A stretch of 64,000 bases of DNA from Triops longicaudatus. Taxonomy: Eukaryota > Arthropoda > Branchiopoda > Notostraca > Triopsidae. The position numbers were made by a program, and so were the translations under genes. Shown in pieces: positions 12,777 to 25,480 of the stretch. How positions within the stretch are numbered: the first letter of the stretch is position 1; each line of letters begins with the position of its first letter. The notes under the pieces were generated by a model, which ran no database searches, was not told where the DNA came from, and worked only from the letters and a program-made list of their open reading frames with translations. The stretch is from assembly GCA_022885665.1 (NCBI GenBank), contig JAGQDJ010000013.1:352220-416219 (forward strand), given 5' to 3'.

Positions 12777-15700
12777 TATCAGGGGATACGTTTCTGCAAG
12801 TTATATCGTTTCAAGGAGTATACGTGTAGATCTCTCTCCTCTTAGACACCCGACGCCCTTTCTGCAGCTCTTCGGAAAGAGTCACGAGCGAGGGAGGTAG
12901 CTTAATACATTGTAAGTACACAGCTACACCGTGCATGTGACATACACATACACAGAGAGAGACACAGACAGCGACTCTTGTCACAGAATTGTCAAGCTCC
13001 GTGGCTAGTTGTATGCACGTGAAGCTTATCAGAGAGACTTGGGGGCATTACGTGTCAGGTCATGAGCTGAAGCAAAGCCGTTGGAGTTCAAGCCTGCAAG
13101 CGACCTCTTCTTCCCCCCGAAACTCTATACATTGTCAAGTACAATCCAATTACAAAGTAGCTCTCTACATGGCTCGGCGGAGAATCTCCCTGTTCCCTAA
13201 CAGCCAGCTACGGCCACCCTTCGATTTACCTCGTAAATCTTCCTTACTTGTGGACGATACACGACTAAAGCTAATCTCTAATGTAGACCCACGACTACAA
13301 GTCACTTCACTCACCGGAAAGACGAAACTTGACAGAGATAACTCTAACCCAGCGGTTTCTAATTGACAAAACTTAGCTGGACTACCCAAGCCAAAGGGGG
13401 GCTTGAAAGTCCTACTACCCTAGAACTGGACGAGCTACTAAACGTCCACAAACCCAAATTACTTCATTACATGAGTCAACCTTGTCTCACCTGGACTTAG
13501 TGGCTGAAATTTCCTTCCGTATCAACGCTAACTATAGCGACAGTGAAGAAATAAAACAACATACTTAAAGTAAAAAGTCCGTAGAATTCGAGATTATCTA
13601 GCGAATTTATCCCATGAAAAACAAAACCTAGCAAAACAAGAAAGAATTGATATTTTTATCCAAGCAATTTACTTGCAGGTCTCTCCAGGGCTGCTTTTTG
13701 ATGTTGATCAGCGATACGAAAAAAATATTTGCTAGTTATAGTCGCCGTCAAATATTTCTCCCCTGTGTCTCTAGCGGGGATTTCATTACCATGTATAGTA
13801 TGACCTAAGGTGTATTTTTCATTCCTTCTACGACGTTATTAGAAGTGATGGTTACTTTCGCTGTGTTTATGTACGACATACAGTTTTGTTGTAATTCAAT
13901 TTCTGTATACTTGCACATCTAGGGGCGCTTGAAGGTCAAACTAAAGATCCGAATGAGGCATGTTTTCAAACAGTCAAATATCTGGTTTCCTTTGCATCTC
14001 AAACACAGCGAAAATGGCAAGTGTATAGGATTGAATTCAAGTATTCTGTTGTTTACTTCTCACGATAAGTTAGGGGTTTAGGTGATTTTCAGACAGAATC
14101 ATACACGTACTGTACACAACACAATTAGAGTAGCATAGCCAGACAATACTACAGGCTTCCGTTGTGTTTATTACAGCACACGGTAAACACAGTCCTCATC
14201 CTAGGAAATTCACGCTCCAAAGTTTCGCAATCCTACTCACAACAAGTTTTCCTGCTTCCATAAAGCTCCATCGGACTACGGAAACAATAAGGTCTGACTG
14301 CCTTGTTGACTATGTTAGGTGGTCAACTATGAAGCACCCATTTCCTTTGTATAGGTCCAGTTTGACTTTGCTATTCCTCACTTTCGGGACTGCTATTACG
14401 CATTATCTTTCTACAACTTCGGTGGAGGCAAAACTTTGCCTTCCTAACCACAAGCTATAATAAGCATTCCGGCAAACATAAAAGGCCTCGTCTTCTTCGT
14501 CTATAGAAAGTTACCCGGGAGAACTTAGGCATCTTGCCTATATAGACTCGAATTTACTTTCCTAGACTTGAAGCACAAGAGAACAAGACCGTCTGGGCAT
14601 AGCTAAATGTCAACTACCGCAGTAACGTTGAACAAAGCTAGTTTTATCCTGAGAGGTGCACAAAAAGAATTGCGCCTTTCTGGCGCAAGGAAGTTACAGG
14701 TTACGGAACAAGTTTCCAACAATGCTAAAGATTCTAATCAAAAGTTGGCCTAGAGAAAGAACACAGTTGCTTCATTTCCTCAAAAGAAATAACCACGTCA
14801 ACCTATTGAGTTCACCGAATAGCGAAAGTATAGGTGGGCAAAAGACGTAGAATGCTATAGAAATAAAAGCTATAAATGATAAACTTTCTTCCTTGGTTGT
14901 AAAATAGAGTAACATCACTTGTGGAAGCCATATGGTAACAAGATGCAATTGCAAAGAAACATGTGTAGGCTACATGAGCAATAAAATAGCGTGTTCAAGT
15001 TATTTTTCCTTCACATTCTTATTAAAAGTACTGAAATGTGCAATGAAATAGGACCAAAATAAAGCGTAAATTATAAAACGGATTATCATAGTACTGTCCT
15101 AAGTTCTGCAGAGCGGGCCACGAGAGTCGCGAAAATCTAAGTGCAATATTCAGTGTAAAAGAAACGAAGTCGCGCTCTGCAGCGAGCTCATCCAGCAACG
15201 ATAATTAGCGGAGCATATTTAGGCTTGTAGGTATTAGAAAATGTTCGTCGAGCACCGTACTGAACATATTTCCTAAAGATGCTTTAGTACACACACAGAG
15301 TAACGTTTATTTTGATAAACGTGGAGTTTAACGCATTCCAATAAGAACTGACCAAACGCCCCGACATGTCATAGAAGCATGAACTTTAGCGCACAAACAT
15401 AGTGAAAAGTAATTCGACCGCTTTTCTTACGGGAAAATAAAGCTCTTCCCTCCTGCCTCTTCCTTGAGCCATGGAACTGTGACATATGTGAAGGATGAAT
15501 ACGTAGGTTTCGTTATTTTGTAGTCTTACCCCTTATTTTATCTATCAAATACTAGCTCTTCAGCTGAGAGTTTTTTCGAACTATAATACAGTTGGATTGG
15601 TTATAAAACTTCTATAATATAAGTTTTCAATAATGGGCATTAGTGAAAAAGCAAATCTGTCCTTGCTTTCAAGCGTCCACCTCGTCTTATAAAAGAGGGT

Positions 15701-16084
15701 GAAATTTTGTTCCTTCACGTTTTCGGAACGTGAAAGAATTTTAATGGTGGCAACGAACAACACAGGGCCACACAGCTTAAATAGAGTACCAACTAAGTTT
15801 ATGACATACAACACGGTTGGCAGGTTTCCCTGATATTGATTAGACCCATTGTCCCTTGATGTAAGCATTAATAAATCAAGGCAGCCTGTTGCCACATGCA
15901 ACTATCAATAACGAGTCGCTTGGGGCTCCGTCTACCACCCCTCCTTTGCTGCCACGCAATCCCTCGTCCCCCACCTCCCAAACCTTTTTTCTGACTTACT
16001 ATTTTCCAACTTATATTGGTCGGTTCTTTCTTCTTTCATACATTTCCAGAGTCTTTTCTTTCTTCCCTGATTCTGCTGGGCTTG
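12777..16084. other. Gene-free sequence
   Basis: A frame at 12989-13366 is open on the plus strand and largely open on the minus strand. It has no recognisable family, so I do not call it a gene. Confidence 0.5.
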
Positions 16085-16109
16085 CACACACACACACATA
16101 CACACACAC
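16085..16109. repeat. (CA)n microsatellite
   Basis: CA units interrupted once by TA. Confidence 0.95.
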
Positions 16110-19100
16110 CACAACAGTTGCAAATCCCTATAGACCTAACGACTTTATTGCCACCAACTTGTCTCTATTACGGGTTCCCAACCTTTTTTGGGAATAGATA
16201 GAAAGTCTTTTTCTCGTCCGAAAGACCCCGCAACATGAATCGAATTTAATTCCTTTGAGAACATGAATTTTCTTCGGTCCACTTTGCGTGGGTACACCCT
16301 TCACAAAAAGCGGACTAAGTTCAATAGATTCGAGTACCCTAATTAAATTTTGCAAAGCCTTCGACGTGGTCTAAAAGCATTTTGTTTCATTGCAAAAAGG
16401 TCAAATGAATTGAGCCAAGTAATATAATGAAGCGAACTTGGGTAATACTCTGGCCGAGCCATAAACTAAAATATAAATAAATAAATTCTTACCCACATCA
16501 GTAATTTATATTACTGTTTTCACATAGGATTCTTAATACCCTTAACGCAGCAAAGGTTTTGTAACATAGCACGGACGTCCAGTACTTTAACGATGTAGTT
16601 CCGTGTTTCTTATTCGCCCCAGGATAACGAAAGGTATTACTCTCTTCAATATAGTCCTGTTACCATAACATAGGGAGTAGAATATTCCATGGATGTATTA
16701 GTGATCTGACACATAACGTCTAATCCCAGCTAGCCCAGGGGTTTATTATGTGTTAAGAGGGCAAAGTTGTGAACGAATTTCAGTCGTTGTGCCTTAGATA
16801 CAAAGCAACTCCATATATACACGTCCGTGGAGGAGGGCAAGGCAAAAGTACCGGCACGCAAAGTGTATGTCACGCTTGATCGATGGGAATTCCCTTTAGC
16901 CTACATGTTGCCAGTTACATGAAGGGTTCACCAGTAGGAACAGTTTTACTTTGGCTTATCTTCTAGCTCGACTGTCTGAAACTTTACGTCTTGAAAGAAA
17001 ATCATCTCTTCACAGGCCTGCAACAACCCGTATTCTGCCAACGTCTCCCGCCAGACACCATAGAGCAGCACTGCCATCACCAGCCACCACCAACTCTACA
17101 AAAAAAAAGCATTTTCAAACGCCTTAACTGTATCCCTTTGGGTCCTCTCCTTACTCGACACGTAATCACCATTTATCTTAGTTCTTGCATAGCTAAAGCC
17201 CACGCTAGCGTTCCACAAACAAAAAAAAGAGAAACTATAATAAAGAAACAACGCTTTTAACGTGCCCGAGGGCAAGGAACACTGCAAGATTTATAATGCA
17301 AGTTAAAAAATAAAATGTCAAGTTGTGCCTAGTCTAAGTTTATTTCAGCCGCCACCATCCCCCACCTCCTCCAAGCTTTTGGCTAGTCCCTAGAAATTAA
17401 TAAAGTCTGCTTTATTTGTGTTTATTCCTCGGCTTAAGGAAAAGAAACACCTCTGCATACATACCCAGTAATGCTTTAAGCCTTTCATTTTCCCTGCTAC
17501 ACGCAAGGGACCCCAACTAGAAAAAAATCCTATTGCAAGCCCACGACTATGTAATAGGTGATGGGATTACTCGATGAACCTGTTGTACCCGTCGATAACA
17601 AGGTTGGGGCGCCGCAGTGGGAGTGCGGCAAGGGCGCAAGAGGGGAGGAAAGCTAGCGTTTTTGCACAGGGAGACGGAAAACTTTTTGGAGCCTTACAAG
17701 GGAGAAGATGTGCTCTGTTATGCGGAAGATGGGCACATGAGGAAGATATGCAAGCGGGTGGTTGGAAAACTACGGCAGGCAAGAAAGAAGAAAGCTTAGG
17801 ACGAGGGGGGGAGAGAGGGGAATGAGGGAGGTCTTGTGGCACCCAAGCAGCAATTTCTCTTGCCTCAGCCTCTTTTGAAGCAAACCAACCAACAAGCTCA
17901 TCTTTCCTGCTAACCTCGTCAATGGGTTCAATCGATGCTCATGCAAATGAGTCGCGGCCAAGTTGATGACGCCAAGATTGGAGGTCTATCTCGATCTCTC
18001 TCCTCCCCTACTTTTTAATCTCGCTTGTGTTCGCTCAGTAGAACTCCCACATGCCTTGCTTGGCCTCAACGGCATCCCTAATTAAACTCCTTTAAATCTA
18101 CCCCCACATGCACCCGCCACCACCCTACAACGGAGCCACTTGGGCGCGTAACAACGCTGTTTGATCACATAAAGATGCTCCGAATCTTTTTGGTTTCAAT
18201 TATGTTTGGGGTACTAAAAATACTGTAACAAAAGCAATAGTCGTTAAAAAAAATGAATTCTAGCAAAATGCCCTTCTGCAAAGACGCAGAATTGGACAGC
18301 AGTGACTGTTCCGACCGCGAGCGCTACGTAGTCTACTGCCTCTACAAACAATAGCGTAACAATTAACTATTCTAAATACTATATATTAAGGGATGTTTTG
18401 ATAGTGGAGCACATCTTAAGATTTTTCTAGGCAAATTAAACGTGATAGATCCCAGTAGGGAATGCCGGTTACGCAAATGCCGAGAAGCTAGAATAGGACC
18501 ATCTACTGGTCTCGGATATCGTTTACGAATACTATGCATTATATAAAAAATTTTAGTTACGTGTCCATCAAACCTTCAAAACACGCACATGATACGTCTT
18601 AAGGGGAGCAAGCTCTTCCTTCTAAACGGTTTTCACAGTTTGAAGCTCTGAGCTTTTAAGAGAATGAGAAAGGAAGATATCTCGGTTTTTATTAGAGATT
18701 ACAGTGCGATGTTTTGGCCAGAGTTTCACGGGCTAATGGTACTATACTGTCCAAGAGAAAATAAAAGCCTAACAAAAAGACCTTGGGGAGACAGACTATT
18801 ATTCACAATTTTCTTGTCCTAATCAAATCAGTGCTGGAACACGCTGACGACTCTCCGAGGCAAGAACGGACAAGGGATCTCCCTTGAAATAAGATGGCAG
18901 GAGTCGAGGGATGGGGAGGTTCTGAACAAGAAACCTCCCTCTTGGTGTACTGCGTAAACTACGTAAAGCGAGTAAAAGTTGTCTAGTGCTTTGCGACAAT
19001 GGGGGTATACGCGTGGACCATGGCTAACGGGGTGTAATGTCGAAGACGTGGAAGACTAGAATGTGGGCCAAAAGGCAGGACGTGATGGGGTAACAACTTG

Positions 19101-22100
19101 GCGGACGGCATGAAAGTACCCTGTGCTTCCCAGCTATCTATGGGATACGGAGCACAGGGGCAAGTGCCAATGCCAACGGCATTATTGAGAAGCACGCGAC
19201 ATAGTGCGCTCCCGAAGAGCGCCCATCAAGCACATCAGTTCTTGTTACGCTGACACGGGTTATTCATTGTCGTTACGCGCCGATTCATCACCGCGATTAG
19301 ACGAGCAGCAACAAACATAACAGCTCGCCCGCCAAAAGGCTAAAAGCTATAAGTGTATCAGGACCAAATGCTTGCCGTGCACACGGCTTTAGGCACCCGA
19401 CGGTTAGCAAGGGGAGAAAAGCGCGGTAGGGACCAGAAAGGTACACTATTCCATGCGACGATATGGATATTGGTAGATGAAGCATGACCGAAGGTTTCGA
19501 TGCCTGCTTGTTTGTGAACTAATAAAAGATTCTCCCCTCACTGCGATTTCTCGCGCCCTTTACATGAGATATCACGTGAACACAGTTTAGATGCGTCTAG
19601 AACGTTCGATTTCGCTAGCATTCTCTAGATATGCCTCGGAAGAGAAAGTTCGGTTTCCAGCGCAAGTCAAGCTTTGCCATGAAAAAGGTTTGAATTTACT
19701 AGCAAGCCACTGAAATGGTAAGGCGGGGCTGTTGCTCTCAAGGGAACTCTTACGGAAACGAAAATCTGTCCGGAATGTGATAAAGACCGCGGTACGTCAA
19801 CATTTGGAATAAAGACGAATGATTGCTACAGACTCGGCTAGGGCCTTTTTTATTCTGGGGATCCGGCGTGAATTGGGCTCGTTGCACCCCTCGTCTTTTG
19901 CAATTCTTATATTAGCCTTGTTTCAATCTTTACAATATTTTTCTCTCTTTTCTGTTTCTGTTTTGTCAACTAAACGACAACTGCAGACCTACATAAAGTT
20001 CAGTCGGCCATGCAGGAAGCTTGGAAGCATAGAAAGTACTGTCATACACACGGACCGAAACTTGGCCCTGGTTTGCATAGCAAGTAAGCAAATGCTGGTT
20101 TGCCTGAAAGTTGATGCTTCAAGTCCAAGATCCGATAGGGAAGGGCAAAATAATAGAGGCTGTTCCCTGCCAGTTCTATGCATACAAGAGTTACATGCGA
20201 GAGCTTCATTACCCTAGGTCACGCAAAGGATTCACTGCTGGCGGGTACCCTGTGTGTGGTAGCAGCCCCCAAAATTACAAAACTTGCGAATAATATGCTG
20301 ATAACTATGGTTTCAACTCTTTGATTTGCACCAAGCTTGTCCTTTCTTATCGGACGCTTTCTCTCTCCATCTCTCTCTCTCGCTAAACTTCCAAGTCAGC
20401 CCTTAATTGCTGGGCACAGATTTTGTAGTTACCTATCGCAAATTAGACTTTCACCAATGACTTTGGGGCCTCTCACGGATGGGCAAACTCGTACCGAGTA
20501 TGCTTCTCTTTAGAGCCCTTTCAGCAAAACTCACACTTTAGTCACAATCTCTTTTACGAAACCGCTTTGCTCACTTCGCGTTTCGAAACAAAAGGTATCT
20601 TTCAGCCAAATTGCTCTCACAAGAAAGTTTTGCGGAATCCGCTTCAAGTGCCCAACGTTTGATTTACAACACACTCCACAGCGCTATTGGGAATGAAAAC
20701 TTACCCCATATACCTGACCGAATCACAGGTGATCAATGCATCAGCAACGAGTGGATTTTCGTTCTTGTTTCTTTGCGCCAGGGAATTCGACGACCACCTA
20801 TCGAGCGTACATTTCAATCCCTTTCGTTCAGTTCACGAAGCATGGAATGTATGGTAGGTACATAAATATTTTGTAACTACCGGAAGCGCAATGCAATATG
20901 TACAAGTAACGCGATCTATGGTTTCCACCTGGTTGGGCTATTAGATGCACAAGTAATATACTACACTGCACAAATCTTGTTTCGATCAAGCCCTCTTTTG
21001 CTTCTATTGCAATACTTTCGAGGTGCAGCTATAATCGATGAAATATTCACAATTATGAACGCGGTATCTGAAGATCATTTATTTTGTTATCCTTTGTAAT
21101 ACGCATGCTTCCATGTTCTTATCCCTTGCATCACTTATCGCATTAATACGCAACAAAAGCTATACAACTTAATTACACCGTCAAGGCAAATGTATAAGAT
21201 TGCAAATCGATACTGATTAGCTTTTGACGCAAATGTGTCAGCGTGACGGATAACCGGGGGAGGGGTAGAAGGGGGATACTATCCTTTTCAGTAACGTAAA
21301 AGCAATGAAGGGTATCCAAGAAAGGGGTTCAAGTAGGAAAAGGGAGGATACAAACGTGAGTACGTCGATATTTCTGGCTACGCGTCATCTAACCTGGCAG
21401 AAATGTTCATGTGAATTAACAAACCTTTTTATAACTTGCACTTATTTCTTCAAGACAAGAATGCTTCTCCCAAACTAAGAGCTACTGAACAATTTTAGGT
21501 ATTGAAAGAAAAACTGTATTACATGACTTAGGAGAAATATGTTGACGTTCACTGAATTCGCACAACGTCCGTCCAGGAACACGTCTGAGAAACGTAGCTT
21601 TACTGAAATTGGAAGGAGAAAGTCCATTAAAGAAGTGAAAGACAAACAGGCTATGCGAACTTTTGATCGGTCCTGGTAACAACTGTTTGAATTGTTGGAA
21701 TTTTGGCGACGCACGGGACCGTTAGTAACGTTCTTGCGTTGGTACTCTTTTTTTTCTGTGGGTGCAATATTCTGCAAAAACGGAAGGAAGTTTGTCGTTC
21801 ACACGAACCTTCCATTGCTGCTTTCCAGGTCATGAAGTAAGAGAAACGTTTGAAGAAAATTAAGAAAAAAAAGTTAGGTACTTAGTCCCCGACCGAGTTT
21901 ACGGGCAGCCTCGGGGCTTCGCTCCCTAAGCTGCGAGAAAGTTTTCTTGCTGGCTCGTACTGCAATCTATCTTTGCTGTTGGCAAGTGCAACCGGGAGGT
22001 TGGATTGCTGACAAAGAGATAAGGTCGCATAAAGCAACTTGTAAAAGGGGAGTCAGCTCAAGATGCGAAAGCAACGAGATAATCTGATTGGGGCACTGCT

Positions 22101-23096
22101 ACCCCGTCCTAATGATCCCAACGTCGAAATCGAATCGGTACGTAGTGCTGAGGCATCAGCACAAAAATATGGCATCTTGGGACCAGACGTACCTGACCTC
22201 AACTAGCATCAGCTTCCTAACCATATATACTACCGAATATGTACATAGACATACAAGGGACCTGCGAACAACAATGTTATCAATTACTCATCAGTACTAC
22301 GAATAATTGGACATAGCTATATTCCTTAGATATACGTTAACGTGCTGATTGGTTAAGTTTACTTACGCAATCTGACACCGTCGGAATCAGCACACATGTG
22401 ATTAAAAGACGCCTACTAGAAACAACAAGGGAGAGAAATGCGTAGTAAGGGAATCTAGAGCCTGAAATTTATTTCACAGGCTCCTCGTTATATCACACCT
22501 ACCGCAATCACTCCATGGCTCAACAACTTTTCTGTTAATGAGGAACCTTAAACTCCCCGCACCAACATCAAAGGGTTTCCTAGAGTTGGGACCTCATCCA
22601 AAAGGAGCGTTTACTAATAGACGTGGAGAAGGAAAATTAGGAGTTTACGCTAGTACGTTCCAATTGAACCACCAAAACCAACGCATCAATATTATACGAA
22701 AGAACTTTGAGCTGCCTCGTGCTTAACAACATACCTTTATCTGGCAACACGTACGGAGAACGGACAATTTACACACTTCCCTGTGTGATTTACTTTGATG
22801 GAAGCCGAAAATAGAAGAACACCCTCCATGTGCTGAATTCACAAAAGATGTATCGGATATTTGGAGTTAATTAAATTACTAAATATTCTTATTTAATATG
22901 TTCTTTGACCAGGACTTCTGATACTTGTGTCTAACAATATTTGTTTAAGCACTTTGCGGGGCAATTCGAAACACCAGCGAGCTTTTCTTTATTTTTCCCA
23001 TTCGTATCGGACTAAAACGTTTTTGATGAATATCTTGGGATTACTTACACTGCACATTTTTATCTGAGCTCTTCTGTTAACATAATTTACATAATA
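16110..23096. other. Gene-free sequence apart from a possible gag-like fragment
   Basis: I see no supportable exon except the possible zinc-knuckle fragment at 17617-17799, listed separately. The remaining frames are short and without family resemblance. Confidence 0.5.
17617..17799 (+). pseudogene. Possible decayed retroelement nucleic-acid-binding (zinc-knuckle-like) fragment
   Basis: One frame contains VLCYAEDGHMRKICKR. This resembles the C-x2-C-x4-H-x4-C zinc knuckle of gag/ORF1 proteins with the second cysteine lost: the spacing C..GHMRKIC remains and basic residues follow. The stretch is GC-richer than its surroundings. Both strands are open here and nothing else of a retroelement is seen nearby, so chance resemblance is quite possible. 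No function is claimed. Confidence 0.25.
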
Positions 23097-23104
23097 CATG
23101 AGAG

Positions 23105-23270
23105 CAGGGCCGTGCCCAGGATTTTGGTTCCGAGGTCGTTATGAAGTTTCGGGGTGTGTTTTCCATACGCAATTTTTTTCACACTTGGTAGTCGCCTATG
23201 CTCACAATTATAAAATTTAACATTTCGGGGGTCTTAAAAAAAAACCAACTCACCCCCTGGGCACTGGGTG
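23105..23270. mobile_element. Short hAT-like MITE, copy 2, with intact 8-bp target duplication
   Basis: The left end is CAGGGCCGTGCCCAGG. The reverse-complemented right end is CACCCAGTGCCCAGG. The element is flanked on both sides by the identical octamer catgagag (23097-23104 and 23271-23278), a perfect 8-bp target-site duplication that fixes the boundaries and supports hAT-type insertion. The interior shares the TCGCCTAT ... TCAC ... TAAAAT block with the copy at 2132-2269. There is no coding capacity. Confidence 0.88.
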
Positions 23271-23373
23271 CATGAGAGGTTACTGATAAAAGAATTTTAA
23301 TTTATTTTTATTTTCTTAGTTTACGCATGCACACTCTTAATTTTAACGCATCCAATTCAAAATGACATTTCTA

Positions 23374-25480
23374 TAGAAAAATCTTGCTATAACGTACACC
23401 GATTATAACTAACAATTTACTATAGCATACAAGGTCCACAGGTCCCGGCGAAACGTCTTTGTAAATGTATAGGGAAAGCATCGGCTATAACGAATTCGCC
23501 TATAATGTATTTTCGGCTATTGCGTACAAAAACTACGGTCCTTGTAGCAATTTACACATACTTTATCCTTCGGCTATAGTGAACACTAGCGCTGCCATGC
23601 CTTCAGGAAATGCACAAGAAACAATCGTCCTAGAGGGAAAATTTGTGTTCTACAAGATCACGATATTCGAGCTAGTGTTTTAGATTTTCAGTAGGGATCC
23701 TCATATAAGCCCCTTTGTTTCTTTCGCTCTCAAATGACCTCCACTGGCCATACGTGATATCTGTACAGTACGGTAGTACTTTATATAATGCATTCAAGAC
23801 GAAAAAAAAATCTACCTCACTTTTCTCGAAAACGACAGAAGCTACTGCAACTCGTTAGATACTGAAAAGTGCAGAAAGAAATCTAGATGGAAAATTCGTA
23901 ATTTTCATTGTCGTCGGTTCGAAAGGAGCGCTGATATGTGTAACTGTTTGAAAAAATCTCGCAGTCCACTCGCATTCTTTCATACATCTTTTCGAGGCCA
24001 GGTCAGGAAAGGAAGGGTTGAGCTAAATGAACCTTGCCATCTGGGGAACAGTTTTCGGTTGCGGGTTCAAGGCAGCAGCTTCAGGGCTGTAAGCGGAACA
24101 GGGACGCGAACACTTACTCCCCATTGTAGTATTCTATGCAACATATGGTTGCAAAAGTAGGGTTTTGTTCTTGAAATCCGATAAACACTATTGAACACAC
24201 CTTACCCGTATATGCTTTGTGATCTTTTCAGTTCGGAATACATCGTAATGCGGGGTTTGTAGTTGAACTGTACCCAGGACTGCTCCGCAGGGACCAAATG
24301 CTTTTGGTAATGTACCTTTTAGCTGCAAGACAGCTTTCGAGAGCGGGTTGGAGTCGGGTAAAGAAAACGAAGAGATCATTTGTTTGAAAAACAAACTATT
24401 ACATACTGCATTGAAAACTATCCATTTTTTCATGCTGCCCTTATTCTATAATTATGTGTTTTGGCCTATGCCGTACACATGCCTAAATCCGGCCCTGTGT
24501 GTAGCTGTCTAAATTGATGGACAACATTTACGAAACATTGTAACGTTGGAAGCCTGAAATAAGCTATAGAATGTGAGGACAAAATCAAAAGGGAGAATAT
24601 AATTCCTTAGCAGTACTGGGCACATTTGTCGTTAAGCGAGTGAGTTCACAGAAATGAAATTTTTACATTGTATTTCTCCCTCAAAGCAGTGATATTTTAA
24701 CTTCGATTTGCATCGTGATACGGACTTTAAAGCATGTATTCCGCCCTGGCCTGACCCACAGGCAGCAAAATGGTGACTTATGCAAACCTAATAAGCACAA
24801 ATATTCTTCTACACTGTAATAGCACGTAAAACTGTTGTACATTCATATCTTTCAGCGCCTCATTATCTCGCTGTGTTATTTTTTAGGATGTCAGTAATCG
24901 TACTAATGCATATTAAGAAAACAACAGAAAAATACACGATATAAATAAACTAAAAAATTAAGATATTAAAAAGGATAATACATTCAAACACCAAAAGAAA
25001 AGATATATAAATTTACTTGACCCATTCTGAAGAATCATTTCACGTGTATCAGAGCAATTAGTGCATTATTGTGCCACCCCTTCCAGTTCGTCAAGGGTTC
25101 GTCCCAATAATGAACTAATTGCTCTGACATACGCGAACTGAGTCTTCAATATAGGTCTGATAAATTTATATCCTATCTTTTATGGTTTGAATGCATTAGC
25201 TTTTCTATTTTTTAAATATTTTTTTTCTGAGTTTAATACAAGAAAGAACCTGTTTGCTCGACTATGCTCTATTGTTTCAGGAAGAAAATGGCAAAAAGGC
25301 TGCTCTTGTGAAGCGGCTTCCATTTACACTTGACATGCTACGTGAAATAGTAGACATGACAAAATATGAGTAAAACTACTTTCTATGGTATTTCGAGTTA
25401 ATATTGGCTATTACGTACATTCAGTTATAACGTACAGTTTTCCGTCCCCCTTGCGTGTGCGTTATAGCGAGAGTTCACTT
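23374..25480. mobile_element. Pogo/Tigger-like DNA transposon relic, long copy
   Basis: The left part (about 23374-23760) aligns with the element at 31414. It is built from repeated GCTATAACG(TAC or AATTC) motifs, the terminal and subterminal signature of pogo/Tigger (Tc1/mariner) elements. The right end (about 25260-25480) again matches the second copy and ends with TATAGCGAGAGTTCACT, inverted relative to the left TIR. Between them this copy has about 1.4 kb not shared with the short copy, including the hairpin at 25043-25135. No transposase frame is readable. The ends abut TA on both sides, the expected target. Confidence 0.75.
25043..25135. other. Strong microRNA-like hairpin inside the long pogo-like copy
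   Basis: The 5' arm at 25043-25071 pairs with the 3' arm at 25105-25135. The stem has 8 and 14 bp helices around one A/G mismatch, then a 2-nt bulge and a 6-bp closing helix with one G-U. The loop is 33 nt. The core helix is TCAGAGCAATTAGT paired with ACTAATTGCTCTGA. Size and shape fit a pre-miRNA, but a palindromic MITE or simple inverted repeat within a transposon would look the same. It matches no miRNA seed that I recall. Confidence 0.6.

Noticed and set aside
12989..13389. 125- and 74-codon frames on opposite strands
   Set aside because: Both strands are open in a moderately GC-rich stretch without splice sites or family similarity.
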